In this document: positions 41,851 through 52,122 of the stretch, piece by piece
Layout: the number at the start of each line of letters is the position of its first letter
Numbering within the stretch: position 1 is the stretch's first letter
Assembly: GCF_000818395.1 (NCBI RefSeq)
Contig: NZ_JWJG01000028.1
Span: forward strand, 4,381,918-4,445,917
Source of the DNA: Noviherbaspirillum autotrophicum
GTDB taxonomy: Bacteria; Pseudomonadota; Gammaproteobacteria; Burkholderiales; Burkholderiaceae_D
Direction of reading: 5' to 3'
Length of the DNA stretch: 64,000 nt
Translations under genes and position numbers: made by a program
The notes under the pieces: generated by a model
What the model was told of the DNA's origin: nothing
Seen by the model: only the letters and a program-made list of their open reading frames with translations
Databases searched by the model: none

Positions 41851-42969
41851 CTAGGGTTTCGCATCCGCGGCCCTCAGCCGGGCAATACGCTCGGCATCGC
41901 TCGGATGCGAGCTGAGATAGTCGGCACGCCTGGTGCCTGGAGCAGGCTTGTGCGGACGGCGGCCGACGTCGGGCTGTTCCTCCTCGCCCTCGCCCTCGTC
42001 CTCATCTTCATCGTCGTCTTGCTGCGCGCTCGACTGACGGGCATCGGCAGGCTGTGCGCGTTCCCGCTCGTCCGCCATTTTTTCGAACAGGTGCGCCATC
42101 GGCGACAACGGCACGCCATTCGCGTGCATCATGTCGATCGCATACTGGTCCGATTCGCGCTCGAAATCGCGCGAGTACTTTTGATCGAGCAAGAACGTCG
42201 GCATCGTCGCCAACGCGCTGGACACGTCGCCGATCACCAGGTTGACCGCCATGCCGACGCCGACCGCCTGCAGCAGCCGGCGCAGCGAGTGACGCCGCTG
42301 CACGTGGCCGAGTTCATGGCCGAGCACGCCCATGACGGCGGCATCGTCCTGCGCCAGCGTGACCAGTTGATCGGTCAGCACGATCACCCCGTTTGGCAGG
42401 GCGAAGGCATTCGGGCCGACCTTGCTGTATCGGAATTCAAGCCGGTATGGCGTCTTTTCCCCGCGCGGCTGGCGCAACGCCGCAAACATCTTGCGCAAGC
42501 GCTCCTGTTCCGCCTCGTCCAGCCGGGACGCTTCCATGTAGACGTTGTCGATCACCCGCCACTCGCCGTCGCCGATCTTCTTTTCGATCGAGGCGGGCAA
42601 ATGCTGCGCGACCGTGTCGGCCGCCCACGGCAATCCCCACTGGTAGCCGGCGACCAGCACCGCCAGAAGCGACACCAGCGACAGCAGCGACAGCGGCCAG
42701 TTGCGCTGCCATGCCACTACGCGCGGCTCGCGGTAACCGTTCTTGCGCAACAGCCGGTCCAGGCCGGGATCGCTGCTTTCGACAAAGCCGCCGCCGGGCA
42801 GCCGCAAAATGCGCGGTGCATGTTCCAGCGGCTCGGAAACGTCGATCTTGGACAGCCGCACCGAGCGCCGCACCTCGGGCCCGATGATGGCGACGATCCG
42901 TTTGTGGATCAGCAGTTCGACCGGCTGCCGGCGCGAACTCTGTCCGTCGAAATAGGTGGCGTTGATCAT
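41851..42969 (-). CDS. M48-family metallopeptidase, membrane bound
   Basis: A 372-residue Zn peptidase. A hydrophobic helix (WPLSLLSLVSLLAVLVAGYQWG, about residues 90-112) precedes the catalytic domain, whose HExxH is GVLGHELGHVQRRH; the third ligand Glu is in YSRDFERESDQYAIDMM. FALPNGVIVLTDQLV matches the family. A long acidic low-complexity segment (Asp/Glu repeats near 318-340) interrupts the C-terminus before YLSSHPSDAERIARL. It probably acts on membrane or periplasmic proteins. It overlaps the DUF898 gene upstream by 4 bp, a frequent pairing. Confidence 0.9.
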   Translation of the reverse strand: MINATYFDGQSSRRQPVELLIHKRIVAIIGPEVRRSVRLSKIDVSEPLEHAPRILRLPGGGFVESSDPGLDRLLRKNGYREPRVVAWQRNWPLSLLSLVSLLAVLVAGYQWGLPWAADTVAQHLPASIEKKIGDGEWRVIDNVYMEASRLDEAEQERLRKMFAALRQPRGEKTPYRLEFRYSKVGPNAFALPNGVIVLTDQLVTLAQDDAAVMGVLGHELGHVQRRHSLRRLLQAVGVGMAVNLVIGDVSSALATMPTFLLDQKYSRDFERESDQYAIDMMHANGVPLSPMAHLFEKMADERERAQPADARQSSAQQDDDEDEDEGEGEEEQPDVGRRPHKPAPGTRRADYLSSHPSDAERIARLRAADAKP

Positions 42970-44204
42970 AAGGCGATGTCGATGTCGAACAGGTCGCCGG
43001 CTTCCTGCCCGATGGCGCCGGCATTATCCACCGTCTGGTCAGACAGGAAATCCTCCAGGCTGCCAGAGGGAACCAGTGCCATGCTCTCGATCCGGTAGCG
43101 GGCCAGGCGCACCACGGCGAACGGCTTGTACAGGCCGAAGGTCAGGGTGATCAGCATGAGGTTGCTGGCGTGTATCCACAACAGCTTGCGTGCACTGACC
43201 TTGCTCTCGAAACGGTGTTCGCCGAGTTCGGTGTGGTTCCATACCAGGTTCTGGATGCGGCTCTCCAGATAGGTACGCACGAACAGGTAGAACGCATAGG
43301 CGCTCATCAAGCCGTACAGCAGCTGGAACAGCCAGCCGAAGATCGTGTCGAGCAGGATCTTGTACAGGTCCATGGTGAGGAAGGCGAACACGGCAGCCGG
43401 CACCGACCCGAGGAAAAAGAACCCGACCGCCTTGCCATAGATCTTGAAGAAATCGGTCGGGCGCGCGTGGAAAAAGAACGGCGCCTGGCCGAAATCGGTA
43501 TTGTCGTGCTGGTAGCGCTTGAGCAGGTAATGCGTCAGTGGCACGGTCGCGCCCAGCGCCAGTAGCGGCAGCAGTCCGACGACCAGCAGCGTGCCGAGGC
43601 CGGGATTGCGCGAGAACGAGGTGACCAGGCTCCACACGAACACGCCGATAATGGCCAGCACGATCGGAAACAGGATCAGCATGCGGTAGGCCTGCGCGAC
43701 GGTACCGCGAAAATGGAAGCGCAGCCCGCGATAGCTGGAATTGGCCATCTTGAAGCGGAACGCGCGCGCCAGCAGCCAGGGCATGACGGCTGCCAGGACC
43801 AGCACCACCAGCAGCGCGACCGGCTTGGCAACATCGAATGAAATCTTGTATGCGGCCAGCAGCACCAGCGCCAGGATGCGCCCCTTCAGGATCGCCTTCG
43901 GGTTGCCGTGGTAGTCGAAAATGGAACTGTCGAGGCGGGTATTGCGATAGAAGTACTGCAGGCGCCTGACCTTGGCCCAGGCGGAATACACACCCAGGGT
44001 CAGGATCGTCAGCAGAAGATTGACGACCCAGATGCGGAAGTACTCGGAACCGCTGCCGGTAAAGCTGAACCGCAAGGCCTCGTCCTGCTCCGTGCCAGCC
44101 CGGGCCGCGTCACCTCGCGCGGCTGCAGCTGGCGGCCGCAGCGTCGGCTCCGCCCGTCCCGCCGGCGTGCTGCGGGCATAGGCATCGATGGTCGCTTCCG
44201 CCAT
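42966..44204 (-). CDS. DUF898 (YjgN) family membrane protein
   Basis: A 412-residue inner-membrane protein. After about 50 polar residues comes LRFSFTGSGSEYFRIWVVNLLLTILTLGVYSAWAKVRRLQYFYRNT, the YjgN/DUF898 signature, which is repeated in weaker form around GLRFHFRGTVAQAYRM. About seven hydrophobic segments follow. Function is unknown. It is upstream of and overlaps the M48 peptidase gene, suggesting a joint task at the membrane. Confidence 0.88.
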   Translation of the reverse strand: MAEATIDAYARSTPAGRAEPTLRPPAAAARGDAARAGTEQDEALRFSFTGSGSEYFRIWVVNLLLTILTLGVYSAWAKVRRLQYFYRNTRLDSSIFDYHGNPKAILKGRILALVLLAAYKISFDVAKPVALLVVLVLAAVMPWLLARAFRFKMANSSYRGLRFHFRGTVAQAYRMLILFPIVLAIIGVFVWSLVTSFSRNPGLGTLLVVGLLPLLALGATVPLTHYLLKRYQHDNTDFGQAPFFFHARPTDFFKIYGKAVGFFFLGSVPAAVFAFLTMDLYKILLDTIFGWLFQLLYGLMSAYAFYLFVRTYLESRIQNLVWNHTELGEHRFESKVSARKLLWIHASNLMLITLTFGLYKPFAVVRLARYRIESMALVPSGSLEDFLSDQTVDNAGAIGQEAGDLFDIDIAL

Positions 44205-44333
44205 TGATTCCCCCTGTGTGCATTATGGTTATTTGCGGTGCCGGCGCTCGTTTTGTTGTCTTGCCGGGCGGCACATTGTAATCATAATGACCGGAGGGAA
44301 ACATCACATATTCATGTCTTTGGAGGCATTCAT

Positions 44334-45764
44334 CTATCCATGCTCGTACACCCATTGCAGCAGCATGTCCTGCACCTCCGGACCGCGCATGGCATTCGGA
44401 TGGTTGATGATGCATACCACCGCGTAGCGCTTGCCGGAGGCAGCCAGCACGTAACCGGCGACGGCCCGCACATCGGTAAGCATGCCGGTCTTGATGTGCG
44501 CGTGGCCGGCGACGCCTTGCGCATTGAGTCGCTGGCGCATGGTGCCGTCGTAGCCGACCAGCGGCATCGATGCGATAAATTCCGGCATGGTCGGCGCCTG
44601 AAATGCGGCGCCCAGCAAGTTACCCATGGTTGCGGCCGAAATGCGCTCGGAGCGCGACAAACCGGAGCCGTTCTCGATGATGAGTTCGGGCGCGGCGATG
44701 CCCTTGCGTGCCATCCAGGTCTTGACGACGGCTGCGCCGCGTTCCTGGCTGGCAGGCAGGTTCAGCTGATGGCTGGCGATGGTCAGCAGCACCTGGCGCG
44801 CCATGACATTGTTGCTGTATTTATTGATGTCGCGGATGATCTCCGACAGCGGCGCCGACTCCCACTGCGCGACCAGACGCGCCGACGGCGGCACGTAGCC
44901 ATCGCGCACCTCGCCCGTGAACGTGCCGCCAAGTTCGGCCCAGAGACGGCGGAACACGAGATTGAAATACTCCGTATGCGTCATCTGGTACGGATGCACA
45001 TACAGGGTGCGCTCGCCGCACGAGGCTGGATATTCGCCCAGGAAGCGCGCGCCCCGGGCATCGATGACCGGCTGCAGCCTGAGGCGCCAGTCGCCGCACG
45101 CGCCATTCGTCAGCCGGGGCGCGACGAGCGGGAACGCATCGACCGGCGGGTCGACCGATACCGCGACCGCTCGGTTTGATTCGACCGGTGCGAAGCGAAA
45201 AGTCATCGCCTTGAAGTTGAGCAGCAATGCATCGGGGCCGACGTTGTACGGTTTTAAGGGATCGGCGTCGAATGCCGCCGGGTCGTAGACAATCGGCTCG
45301 AACACGCTGCGGTCCAGCAATAGGTTGCCATGGATTTCGCGGATGCCGCGCGCGCGTATCCGGCGCAGGAACAACCAGAAGTTTTCCATCACCAGCTTCG
45401 GGTCGCCGCTGCCCTTGATGATCAGGTCGCCATGCAGCACGTCGCCAGACTGCGCGCCATCGGCGAAGGCCAGGGTTTTCCAGGTAAAGGTCGGGCCAAG
45501 CAATTCCAGCGCTGCATCGCTGGTGACGAGCTTCATGGTCGACGCCGGGCTGAAGGAGGCGCTGGCATTGGATGCAATGAGCGCCGGGCCATTGGGGCCA
45601 TTACCGACTTCGCGCACATAGATCCCGGCGGCGGTAATGGGAATTTCGGCGCGCTTGAAGGCATCAGCCAGCGGAACAGGCAACTCCTGCGCCGTTGTAC
45701 AAGCGGCAAGCATGCACAGGGCGAATAAGAGACATGCTGCTTGGAGTCTTTCCAGAATTCGCAT
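44334..45764 (-). CDS. dacB: D-alanyl-D-alanine carboxypeptidase/endopeptidase (PBP4, S13 family)
   Basis: A 476-residue penicillin-binding protein 4 type enzyme. The signal region MRILERLQAACLLFALCMLAAC ends with a lipobox-like LAAC. Active-site motifs are S-x-x-K in SPASTMKLVTSDAALELLG, S-x-N in KYSNNVMARQVLL, and K-T-G in HIKTGMLTDVRAVAGYV. It trims peptidoglycan peptides in the periplasm. It is divergent from ohrR with a 60-bp gap, and so shares the ohrR operator region. Confidence 0.92.
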   Translation of the reverse strand: MRILERLQAACLLFALCMLAACTTAQELPVPLADAFKRAEIPITAAGIYVREVGNGPNGPALIASNASASFSPASTMKLVTSDAALELLGPTFTWKTLAFADGAQSGDVLHGDLIIKGSGDPKLVMENFWLFLRRIRARGIREIHGNLLLDRSVFEPIVYDPAAFDADPLKPYNVGPDALLLNFKAMTFRFAPVESNRAVAVSVDPPVDAFPLVAPRLTNGACGDWRLRLQPVIDARGARFLGEYPASCGERTLYVHPYQMTHTEYFNLVFRRLWAELGGTFTGEVRDGYVPPSARLVAQWESAPLSEIIRDINKYSNNVMARQVLLTIASHQLNLPASQERGAAVVKTWMARKGIAAPELIIENGSGLSRSERISAATMGNLLGAAFQAPTMPEFIASMPLVGYDGTMRQRLNAQGVAGHAHIKTGMLTDVRAVAGYVLAASGKRYAVVCIINHPNAMRGPEVQDMLLQWVYEHG

Positions 45765-45786
45765 ACGATGATTAATATGTCACACG

Positions 45787-45797
45787 CAATTTAATTG
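45787..45797. promoter_or_regulatory. OhrR operator candidate upstream of ohrR
   Basis: CAATTTAATTG, a palindrome with a central T, lies 27 bp before the ohrR start codon. The identical 11-bp sequence occurs upstream of ohr at 46325-46335. It agrees with AT-rich OhrR boxes known from other bacteria, so ohrR is probably autoregulated; dacB on the other strand may be affected as well. Confidence 0.65.
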
Positions 45798-45824
45798 ATT
45801 ATCCCACGCCGACTCCAGAAATCC

Positions 45825-46280
45825 ATGTCCAAATCCTCCATAACCGACCCGTTGGCGCTGGATAACCAGTTCTGCTTCGCACTGTATTCCGCGTCGCTGG
45901 CGATGACAAAAACCTACAAGCCGTTTCTCGACAAGCTCGGCCTTACCTATCCGCAATACCTGGTGATGCTGGTTTTGTGGCAGCAGGACGATGTCCTGGT
46001 GAAGTCGATCGGCGAAAAGCTGTTCCTCGATTCCGGCACGCTCACGCCGCTGCTCAAGCGACTGGAAGCCTCCTCGCTGATTGCGCGCACGCGCGACGAA
46101 GCCGACGAACGCCAGGTCAGAATCACGCTGACCAAGGAAGGCCGCGCCCTCAAGAAGAAAGCGCAATCCATTCCGCACCAAGTGCTATGCGCCAGCGGCC
46201 AGCCGCTCGAGGCGCTGGAAAACCTGCGCGCGCAGCTGTCGGCCATCCGCAACGACCTCACCCGCAGCAACGGCAACTGA
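45825..46280 (+). CDS. ohrR: MarR-family organic hydroperoxide sensor/repressor
   Basis: A 151-residue MarR-type repressor. The redox-sensing Cys is Cys17 in LDNQFCFALYSASLAM, with the conserved Tyr residues nearby (KTYKPFLDKLGLTYPQYLVML). The winged helix follows: VKSIGEKLFLDSGTLTPLLKRLEASSLIARTRDEADERQVRITLT. Oxidation of the Cys by organic hydroperoxides should release DNA and derepress ohr. The ATG at 45825 gives the family N-terminus. ohr follows 110 bp downstream with its own promoter and operator. Confidence 0.92.
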   Translation: MSKSSITDPLALDNQFCFALYSASLAMTKTYKPFLDKLGLTYPQYLVMLVLWQQDDVLVKSIGEKLFLDSGTLTPLLKRLEASSLIARTRDEADERQVRITLTKEGRALKKKAQSIPHQVLCASGQPLEALENLRAQLSAIRNDLTRSNGN

Positions 46281-46324
46281 GCGCCATCCAGCTCATTCCT
46301 TTCGCCCGCTAGTTAAATTGCACA

Positions 46325-46335
46325 CAATTTAATTG
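46325..46335. promoter_or_regulatory. OhrR operator candidate upstream of ohr
   Basis: CAATTTAATTG at 46325-46335 is identical to the box in front of ohrR. An additional overlapping repeat, AAATTG at 46315-46320 facing CAATTT at 46325-46330, could let two OhrR dimers bind. The position about 55 bp before the ohr ATG fits promoter occlusion. Confidence 0.65.
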
Positions 46336-46390
46336 CGTGATATATTTAATCCGGAAGCACATCATCCGCCCACATCCAAAGGAGAACACC

Positions 46391-46810
46391 ATGCAGATCC
46401 TGTACAAGGCACAAGCAACCGCAACCGGCGGCCGTGAAGGCCGCGCCGTCAGCAGCGACAACAAGCTCGACGCCAAACTGAGCACGCCGAAAGAACTTGG
46501 CGGCCCGGGCGGCGAAGGCACCAATCCTGAGCAATTGTTCGCTGCCGGCTATTCCGCGTGCTTCCTGTCCGCGCTCAAGTTCGTCGCGATGCATGCCAAG
46601 GTTGCACTGCCGGCCGATGCAACCGTCACCGCCGACATTGGCATCGGTCCGAACGGCAATGGCGGCTTCGGCCTTTCCGCTGACCTTCGCGTGAGCATTC
46701 CCGGCCTGGATCACGAAGCGGCTCAGTCCCTGGTCAACAAGGCGCACGAAGTCTGCCCCTACTCGAATGCAACGCGCGGCAATATCAATGTCGGCGTAGC
46801 GCTGGTCTGA
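46391..46810 (+). CDS. ohr: Organic hydroperoxide resistance protein
   Basis: A 139-residue Ohr thiol peroxidase. The two catalytic Cys are in [17 protein letters not shown] and [16 protein letters not shown], and the N-terminal [33 protein letters not shown] block is typical. It reduces organic and lipid hydroperoxides using lipoylated partners. AGGAGAACACC precedes the ATG at 46391; the longer upstream frame runs through the operator and is rejected. Controlled by OhrR encoded just upstream. Confidence 0.95.
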   Translation: MQILYKAQATATGGREGRAVSSDNKLDAKLSTPKELGGPGGEGTNPEQLFAAGYSACFLSALKFVAMHAKVALPADATVTADIGIGPNGNGGFGLSADLRVSIPGLDHEAAQSLVNKAHEVCPYSNATRGNINVGVALV

Positions 46811-46832
46811 TCACCAGCGGCAATCGACGAAG

Positions 46833-46863
46833 AGGCCTCCGGATGAAAACGGAGGCCTTTTTG
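46833..46863 (+). terminator. Rho-independent terminator of ohr
   Basis: AGGCCTCCG (46833-46841) and CGGAGGCCT (46850-46858) form a 9-bp stem with an 8-nt loop followed by TTTTT. Confidence 0.9.
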
Positions 46864-46964
46864 TTTGGCGTGCGCCATGCGTAGGCATGAAGCCCATCCT
46901 GCATCGACAGAACAACCGCTCTAGAATGGTCGGATCACTTCGTTGACTTCGACAGGACGCCACG

Positions 46965-47387
46965 ATGTCTGCCACTTGCCCGTTCCACCTCGCCTTCCCG
47001 GTCCATGACCTGGCCGCCGCGCGCGGCTTTTACCGCGATGTGCTCGGCTGCACCGAAGGCCGCAGCTCCAATGAATGGATCGACTTCGATTTTTACGGCC
47101 ACCAGATCGTCGCCCACCTGGCGCCCGAGGTGCCCCGCCCTGCGGCTGGAAACTCGGTCGATGGCAAGCATGTTCCGGTGCCGCATTTCGGTGCCGTGCT
47201 GCCTATGCAGCAATGGCAGGAGCTGGCCGAGCGCCTGCGCCAACGCGGTGTCGCCTTCGTCATCGAGCCCCACATCCGATTCCAAGGCCAAGTCGGAGAG
47301 CAGGCGACCATGTTCTTCTATGATCCAAGCAACAATGCTTTCGAAATCAAGGGTTTCGCCGACCTGAGCCAGCTCTTCGCGAAATAA
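46965..47387 (+). CDS. VOC-family (glyoxalase/dioxygenase-fold) protein
   Basis: A 140-residue vicinal-oxygen-chelate fold protein. It begins [28 protein letters not shown], with the first metal-site His, and has [35 protein letters not shown] and a terminal [13 protein letters not shown] containing the usual Glu. Members include glyoxalases, dioxygenases and resistance proteins; none can be chosen here. It is transcribed toward groES from its own promoter. Confidence 0.88.
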   Translation: MSATCPFHLAFPVHDLAAARGFYRDVLGCTEGRSSNEWIDFDFYGHQIVAHLAPEVPRPAAGNSVDGKHVPVPHFGAVLPMQQWQELAERLRQRGVAFVIEPHIRFQGQVGEQATMFFYDPSNNAFEIKGFADLSQLFAK

Positions 47388-47524
47388 GTTTTCGCGCACG
47401 CCCCGTGCCTTTCAGTCGCCCGGCACGCCTGCACATGCGCGGCTCTCCGCCGGGTCCTTGCATCGCCGACAAGGTTTGCCGATGCCAGATTTGTTAGAGC
47501 AAAGACAATCGTTTCGCTCCTTGT

Positions 47525-47551
47525 CTTGAAAAAAACCTACCCCGCCCATAT
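47525..47551 (+). promoter_or_regulatory. Sigma-32 heat-shock promoter of groESL
   Basis: CTTGAAA (47525-47531) and CCCATAT (47545-47551) separated by 13 bp match the sigma-32 consensus (CTTGAAA, 11-16 bp, CCCATnT). It sits immediately before the CIRCE operator and about 110 bp before groES. Confidence 0.85.
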
Positions 47552-47553
47552 AC

Positions 47554-47580
47554 TTAGCACTCGTTAGGGGAGAGTGCTAA
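47554..47580 (+). promoter_or_regulatory. CIRCE operator (HrcA binding site)
   Basis: TTAGCACTC (47554-47562), nine bases, then GAGTGCTAA (47572-47580): a perfect CIRCE inverted repeat. HrcA repressor binding here should block groESL transcription in the absence of heat stress. hrcA is not in the window. Confidence 0.97.
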
Positions 47581-47659
47581 CAACTTCCCTGGCTTTCCGA
47601 ATTTCTCATCCGCGGCCCTGCCGCAATAAACATAACTTATTGATTATTAAGGAGTTTGT

Positions 47660-47950
47660 ATGAACCTTCGTCCATTGCACGATCGCGTCATCGTCAAGCG
47701 CCTCGACCAGGAAACCAAAACTGCGTCCGGCATCGTTCTCCCGGAGGCAGCTGCGGAAAAGCCGGATCAAGGCAAAGTGCTCGCCGTCGGTAACGGCAAG
47801 ATCCTGGAAGATGGCAAAGTCCGCGCGCTGGACGTGAAAGTCGGCGACGTCGTGCTGTTCGGCAAATATTCTGGCCAGACCGTCAAGGTCGAAGGCGAAG
47901 AAGTGCTGGTGATGCGCGAAGAAGACATCATGGCAATCGTCCAGAAGTAA
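47660..47950 (+). CDS. groES: Co-chaperonin GroES
   Basis: A 96-residue GroES. It begins [21 protein letters not shown], has the mobile loop [21 protein letters not shown] and ends [18 protein letters not shown]. As a heptameric lid it closes the GroEL folding chamber. AAGGAG lies seven bases before the ATG. Control is dual: a sigma-32 promoter and a CIRCE element lie upstream. groEL follows after 38 bp. Confidence 0.98.
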   Translation: MNLRPLHDRVIVKRLDQETKTASGIVLPEAAAEKPDQGKVLAVGNGKILEDGKVRALDVKVGDVVLFGKYSGQTVKVEGEEVLVMREEDIMAIVQK

Positions 47951-47976
47951 TACAGATAGACCTATTTAATAAATAA

Positions 47977-49638
<1,662 letters not shown>

Positions 49639-49664
49639 TTTGCCTTTCGCGGTTCCCCGCCATG

Positions 49665-49690
49665 AAAAAGCCCGCTTCGGCGGGCTTTTT
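49665..49690 (+). terminator. Rho-independent terminator of groESL
   Basis: AAAAAGCCCG (49665-49674) and CGGGCTTTTT (49681-49690) form a perfect 10-bp stem with a 6-nt loop, the end running into T-rich sequence. It lies 26 bp after the groEL stop codon. Confidence 0.95.
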
Positions 49691-49823
49691 CTTTTCCTGC
49701 TTGCCGGCATCTGCCGCCGCTGCAGATAGTGTGATGGGATGTCAAAGGCATGACGACTTGCCTAGAAGCAACAAAAGCGCTAGAGTCGTCAATGCTTGAT
49801 CAATCACTTTTCGGGAGACAGCA

Positions 49824-50282
49824 ATGAAGAAGATTTTCACGTTTTTTATCGGCGCATGCCTGAGCATTGGCCTCATGGCAACTTCGAACGCGGCGGATAA
49901 AGGGACCAAAGAGGAAGCCAAGGCACTCGCCCAAAAGGCCATTGCCTATTACAAGACGCATGGAAAGGACAAGACCTTTGCCGAGGTCAGCAACAAATCG
50001 GGACAATTCGTAGACCGCGACATGTATGTGTACATTCTCGATGCTAACGGCATGATGATGGCGCATGGCGCCAACGAAAAGCTTATCGGGAAAGACCTGA
50101 CGAACTTAAAAGATGCCGATGGGAAGCTTTTTGCGCAAGAGCTTATCGCGCTTACGAAAGCCAAAAAGAGCGGCTGGGTCGACTATAAATGGCCCAATCC
50201 CGTCACAAAACAAATCGAATCAAAAACGACGTATCTGGAGCCGGCCGATGGCTACGGATTTGCTGTCGGCGTCTACAAATAA
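49824..50282 (+). CDS. Secreted single-Cache-domain protein
   Basis: A 152-residue protein with signal peptide MKKIFTFFIGACLSIGLMATSNA and a stand-alone sCache_2-type domain: EEAKALAQKAIAYYKTHGKDKTFAEVSNKSGQFVDRDMYVYILDANGMMMAHG, then LIGKDLTNLKDADGKLFAQELI and GWVDYKWPNPVTKQIESKTTYLEP. The Cache fold binds small ligands and is usually part of a chemoreceptor or kinase; here it is free in the periplasm and might deliver a ligand signal to another protein. AGACAGCA precedes the ATG. It is monocistronic. Confidence 0.85.
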   Translation: MKKIFTFFIGACLSIGLMATSNAADKGTKEEAKALAQKAIAYYKTHGKDKTFAEVSNKSGQFVDRDMYVYILDANGMMMAHGANEKLIGKDLTNLKDADGKLFAQELIALTKAKKSGWVDYKWPNPVTKQIESKTTYLEPADGYGFAVGVYK

Positions 50283-50291
50283 TAATGCACA

Positions 50292-50314
50292 CATGCCGCC
50301 GCGCAGGCGGCATG
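50292..50314. terminator. Stem-loop between Cache-protein and enoyl-CoA hydratase genes
   Basis: CATGCCGCC (50292-50300), a 5-nt loop and GGCGGCATG (50306-50314) form a perfect 9-bp hairpin 9 bp after the Cache gene stop. No T-tract follows, so termination strength is uncertain. Confidence 0.5.
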
Positions 50315-50383
50315 GCAACGCTGCCATCCTCGTCAGGCACTCGTTGACCGGCCGGTTAACGAGCGTGCCTTCGGGACAGTCGG

Positions 50384-51169
50384 TTATGCCTTCCAGCTGG
50401 GCACACGCTTTTCGATAAACGCCTGCACACCTTCCAGCGCCGCCTCGTCCATCATGTTGCATGCCATGGTTTGCCCGGCGAGCTGATAGGCGGCCTCCAC
50501 GCCCATCTCCAACTGCTTGTAGAACAGCTGCTTGCCCATCGCCACCGCGACCGCAGGCTTGGCAAGAATGCTCGACGCCAGCCGGCCAACTTCGGCATCA
50601 AGCTCCTCCACAGGCACGACCCGGTTCACCAAGCCACGCTCGCGCGCCGTATCCGCATCGATGAATTCACCGGTCAACAGCATTTCCATCGCCTGCTTGC
50701 GTGACACGTTACGCGACAGGCCAACGGAAGGCGTGGCACAAAACAAGCCATAATTCACGCCGGATACGGCAAACTTCGCATCGCGCGCCGCCACGGCCAA
50801 GTCGCACATTGCCACCAGCTGGCAACCGGCTGCCGTCGCAATGCCCTGCACGCGCGCGATCACCGGCTGCGGCATGTGCTGAATCGTCAGCATCATCTTG
50901 CTGCACTGATTGAACAGTTTTCTGTAATACGCATGCGAAGGCTGGGCGCGCATCTGCTTCAGGTCGTGCCCGGCGCAAAACGCCTTGCCGGCAGCTGCCA
51001 GCACCACGACGCGCACGCTGTCGTCGGCCTTGATGGCGTCGAGTTCGGACTGCAATGCCACCAGCATTTCTTCCGACAACGGATTGAACTTGTCGCCGCG
51101 GTTGAGCGTGAGCGTGGCCACGCCTGCGGCGCGCGAAGACAGCACGTAAGGCGGCTCAGCGGTCGTCAT
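50384..51169 (-). CDS. Enoyl-CoA hydratase/isomerase family protein
   Basis: A 261-residue crotonase-fold protein. It shows VATLTLNRGDKFNPLSEEML, VVLAAAGKAFCAGHDLKQM (oxyanion hole region) and VIARVQGIATAAGCQLVAMCDLAVAARDAKFAVSGVNYGLFC. The C-terminal ALEGVQAFIEKRVPSWKA is also typical. It probably hydrates or isomerises an enoyl-CoA; substrate unknown. The ATG at 51169 follows GGAGGGGAAG and lies inside the end of rbgA (14-bp overlap), so the two genes are likely co-transcribed although functionally unrelated. Confidence 0.88.
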   Translation of the reverse strand: MTTAEPPYVLSSRAAGVATLTLNRGDKFNPLSEEMLVALQSELDAIKADDSVRVVVLAAAGKAFCAGHDLKQMRAQPSHAYYRKLFNQCSKMMLTIQHMPQPVIARVQGIATAAGCQLVAMCDLAVAARDAKFAVSGVNYGLFCATPSVGLSRNVSRKQAMEMLLTGEFIDADTARERGLVNRVVPVEELDAEVGRLASSILAKPAVAVAMGKQLFYKQLEMGVEAAYQLAGQTMACNMMDEAALEGVQAFIEKRVPSWKA

Positions 51170-52070
51170 CTTCCCCCTCCTCCGGTTGTTCGCCCAGGCT
51201 GGGCGGCGGCTGGTAAGTCGCCAGCAACTGTTCCCGGCTGCCCGGCGTTTCCAGGCTGATGCGGCCCAAGGCGCCGCTGCGGTAATCCTGCAGCAACGTA
51301 TGCGCCGCCTTTTCAAAATCCAGATCACCGCCCTTGAGGCGGAATGCACGACGCTTTGCGATACCTTCAATCACAGAAACGCCGTCGATCCCTTCAGTCG
51401 GAAACGCGTAGCGCGCAGTCAGCAGTTGCGGATAGCGAACAAGCAGCAAGTCCGCGAGAAAGGTCGCGACCTCTTCCTCGATGACGGCATTGACGCCGAC
51501 CGCATGGCTGGCGGCCAGCATCAGGCCATCGGTGGGATGCTCGATCTTCGGCCAAAGCATGCCGGGCGTGTCGACCAGCACCATGTTATTGCCGAGATAA
51601 AGGCGCTGCTGCGTCTTGGTCACTGCCGGCTCGTCACCGACGGCGGCCACGCGTTTCTTGAGCAAGGCATTCATCAATGTCGATTTGCCGACATTCGGAA
51701 TACCCATGATCATCATGCGCAAGGGCTTGAGCGCGGTGCCGCGATGCGGTGCCAGCTTCATGGCGAGCTGCGGTACCTTGGCAACGTCGGCCGGCTTCTT
51801 GCAGCTCAGCGCGACTGCGGTCATACCTTTCTGTGCGTTGTAAAACTCGATCCACGCCTTGGTGGCGGCCGGGTCGGCCAGGTCGGCCTTGTTGAGAATT
51901 TTCAGGCAGGGGCGCTGGCGAAATTTGCGCAACTGCTCAATCATCGGATTGGTGCTGGCCTGCGGCAGGCGCGCATCGACCACTTCGATGACCAGGTCGG
52001 TCTTTTCCATGGACTCCGCCGCTTTCTTGCGGGCGGCGTTCATGTGACCGGGGAACCATTGTATGGACAT
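51156..52070 (-). CDS. rbgA: Ribosome biogenesis GTPase RbgA/YlqF
   Basis: A 304-residue circularly permuted GTPase. The motif order is G4 first (LKILNKADLADP), then G1 (MGIPNVGKSTLMNALLKK), G3 (LVDTPGMLWP), which is diagnostic of the YlqF group. IQWFPGHMNAARKKAAESM at the N-terminus is also typical. It assists late assembly of the large ribosomal subunit. Acidic tail EEGEDDDR at the end overlaps the enoyl-CoA hydratase gene. Confidence 0.93.
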   Translation of the reverse strand: MSIQWFPGHMNAARKKAAESMEKTDLVIEVVDARLPQASTNPMIEQLRKFRQRPCLKILNKADLADPAATKAWIEFYNAQKGMTAVALSCKKPADVAKVPQLAMKLAPHRGTALKPLRMMIMGIPNVGKSTLMNALLKKRVAAVGDEPAVTKTQQRLYLGNNMVLVDTPGMLWPKIEHPTDGLMLAASHAVGVNAVIEEEVATFLADLLLVRYPQLLTARYAFPTEGIDGVSVIEGIAKRRAFRLKGGDLDFEKAAHTLLQDYRSGALGRISLETPGSREQLLATYQPPPSLGEQPEEGEDDDR

Positions 52071-52122
52071 GCGGGAATTTCTTGGGAAGGGGCAATTCGC
52101 TATTTTACCCGCTGACTGCCCG

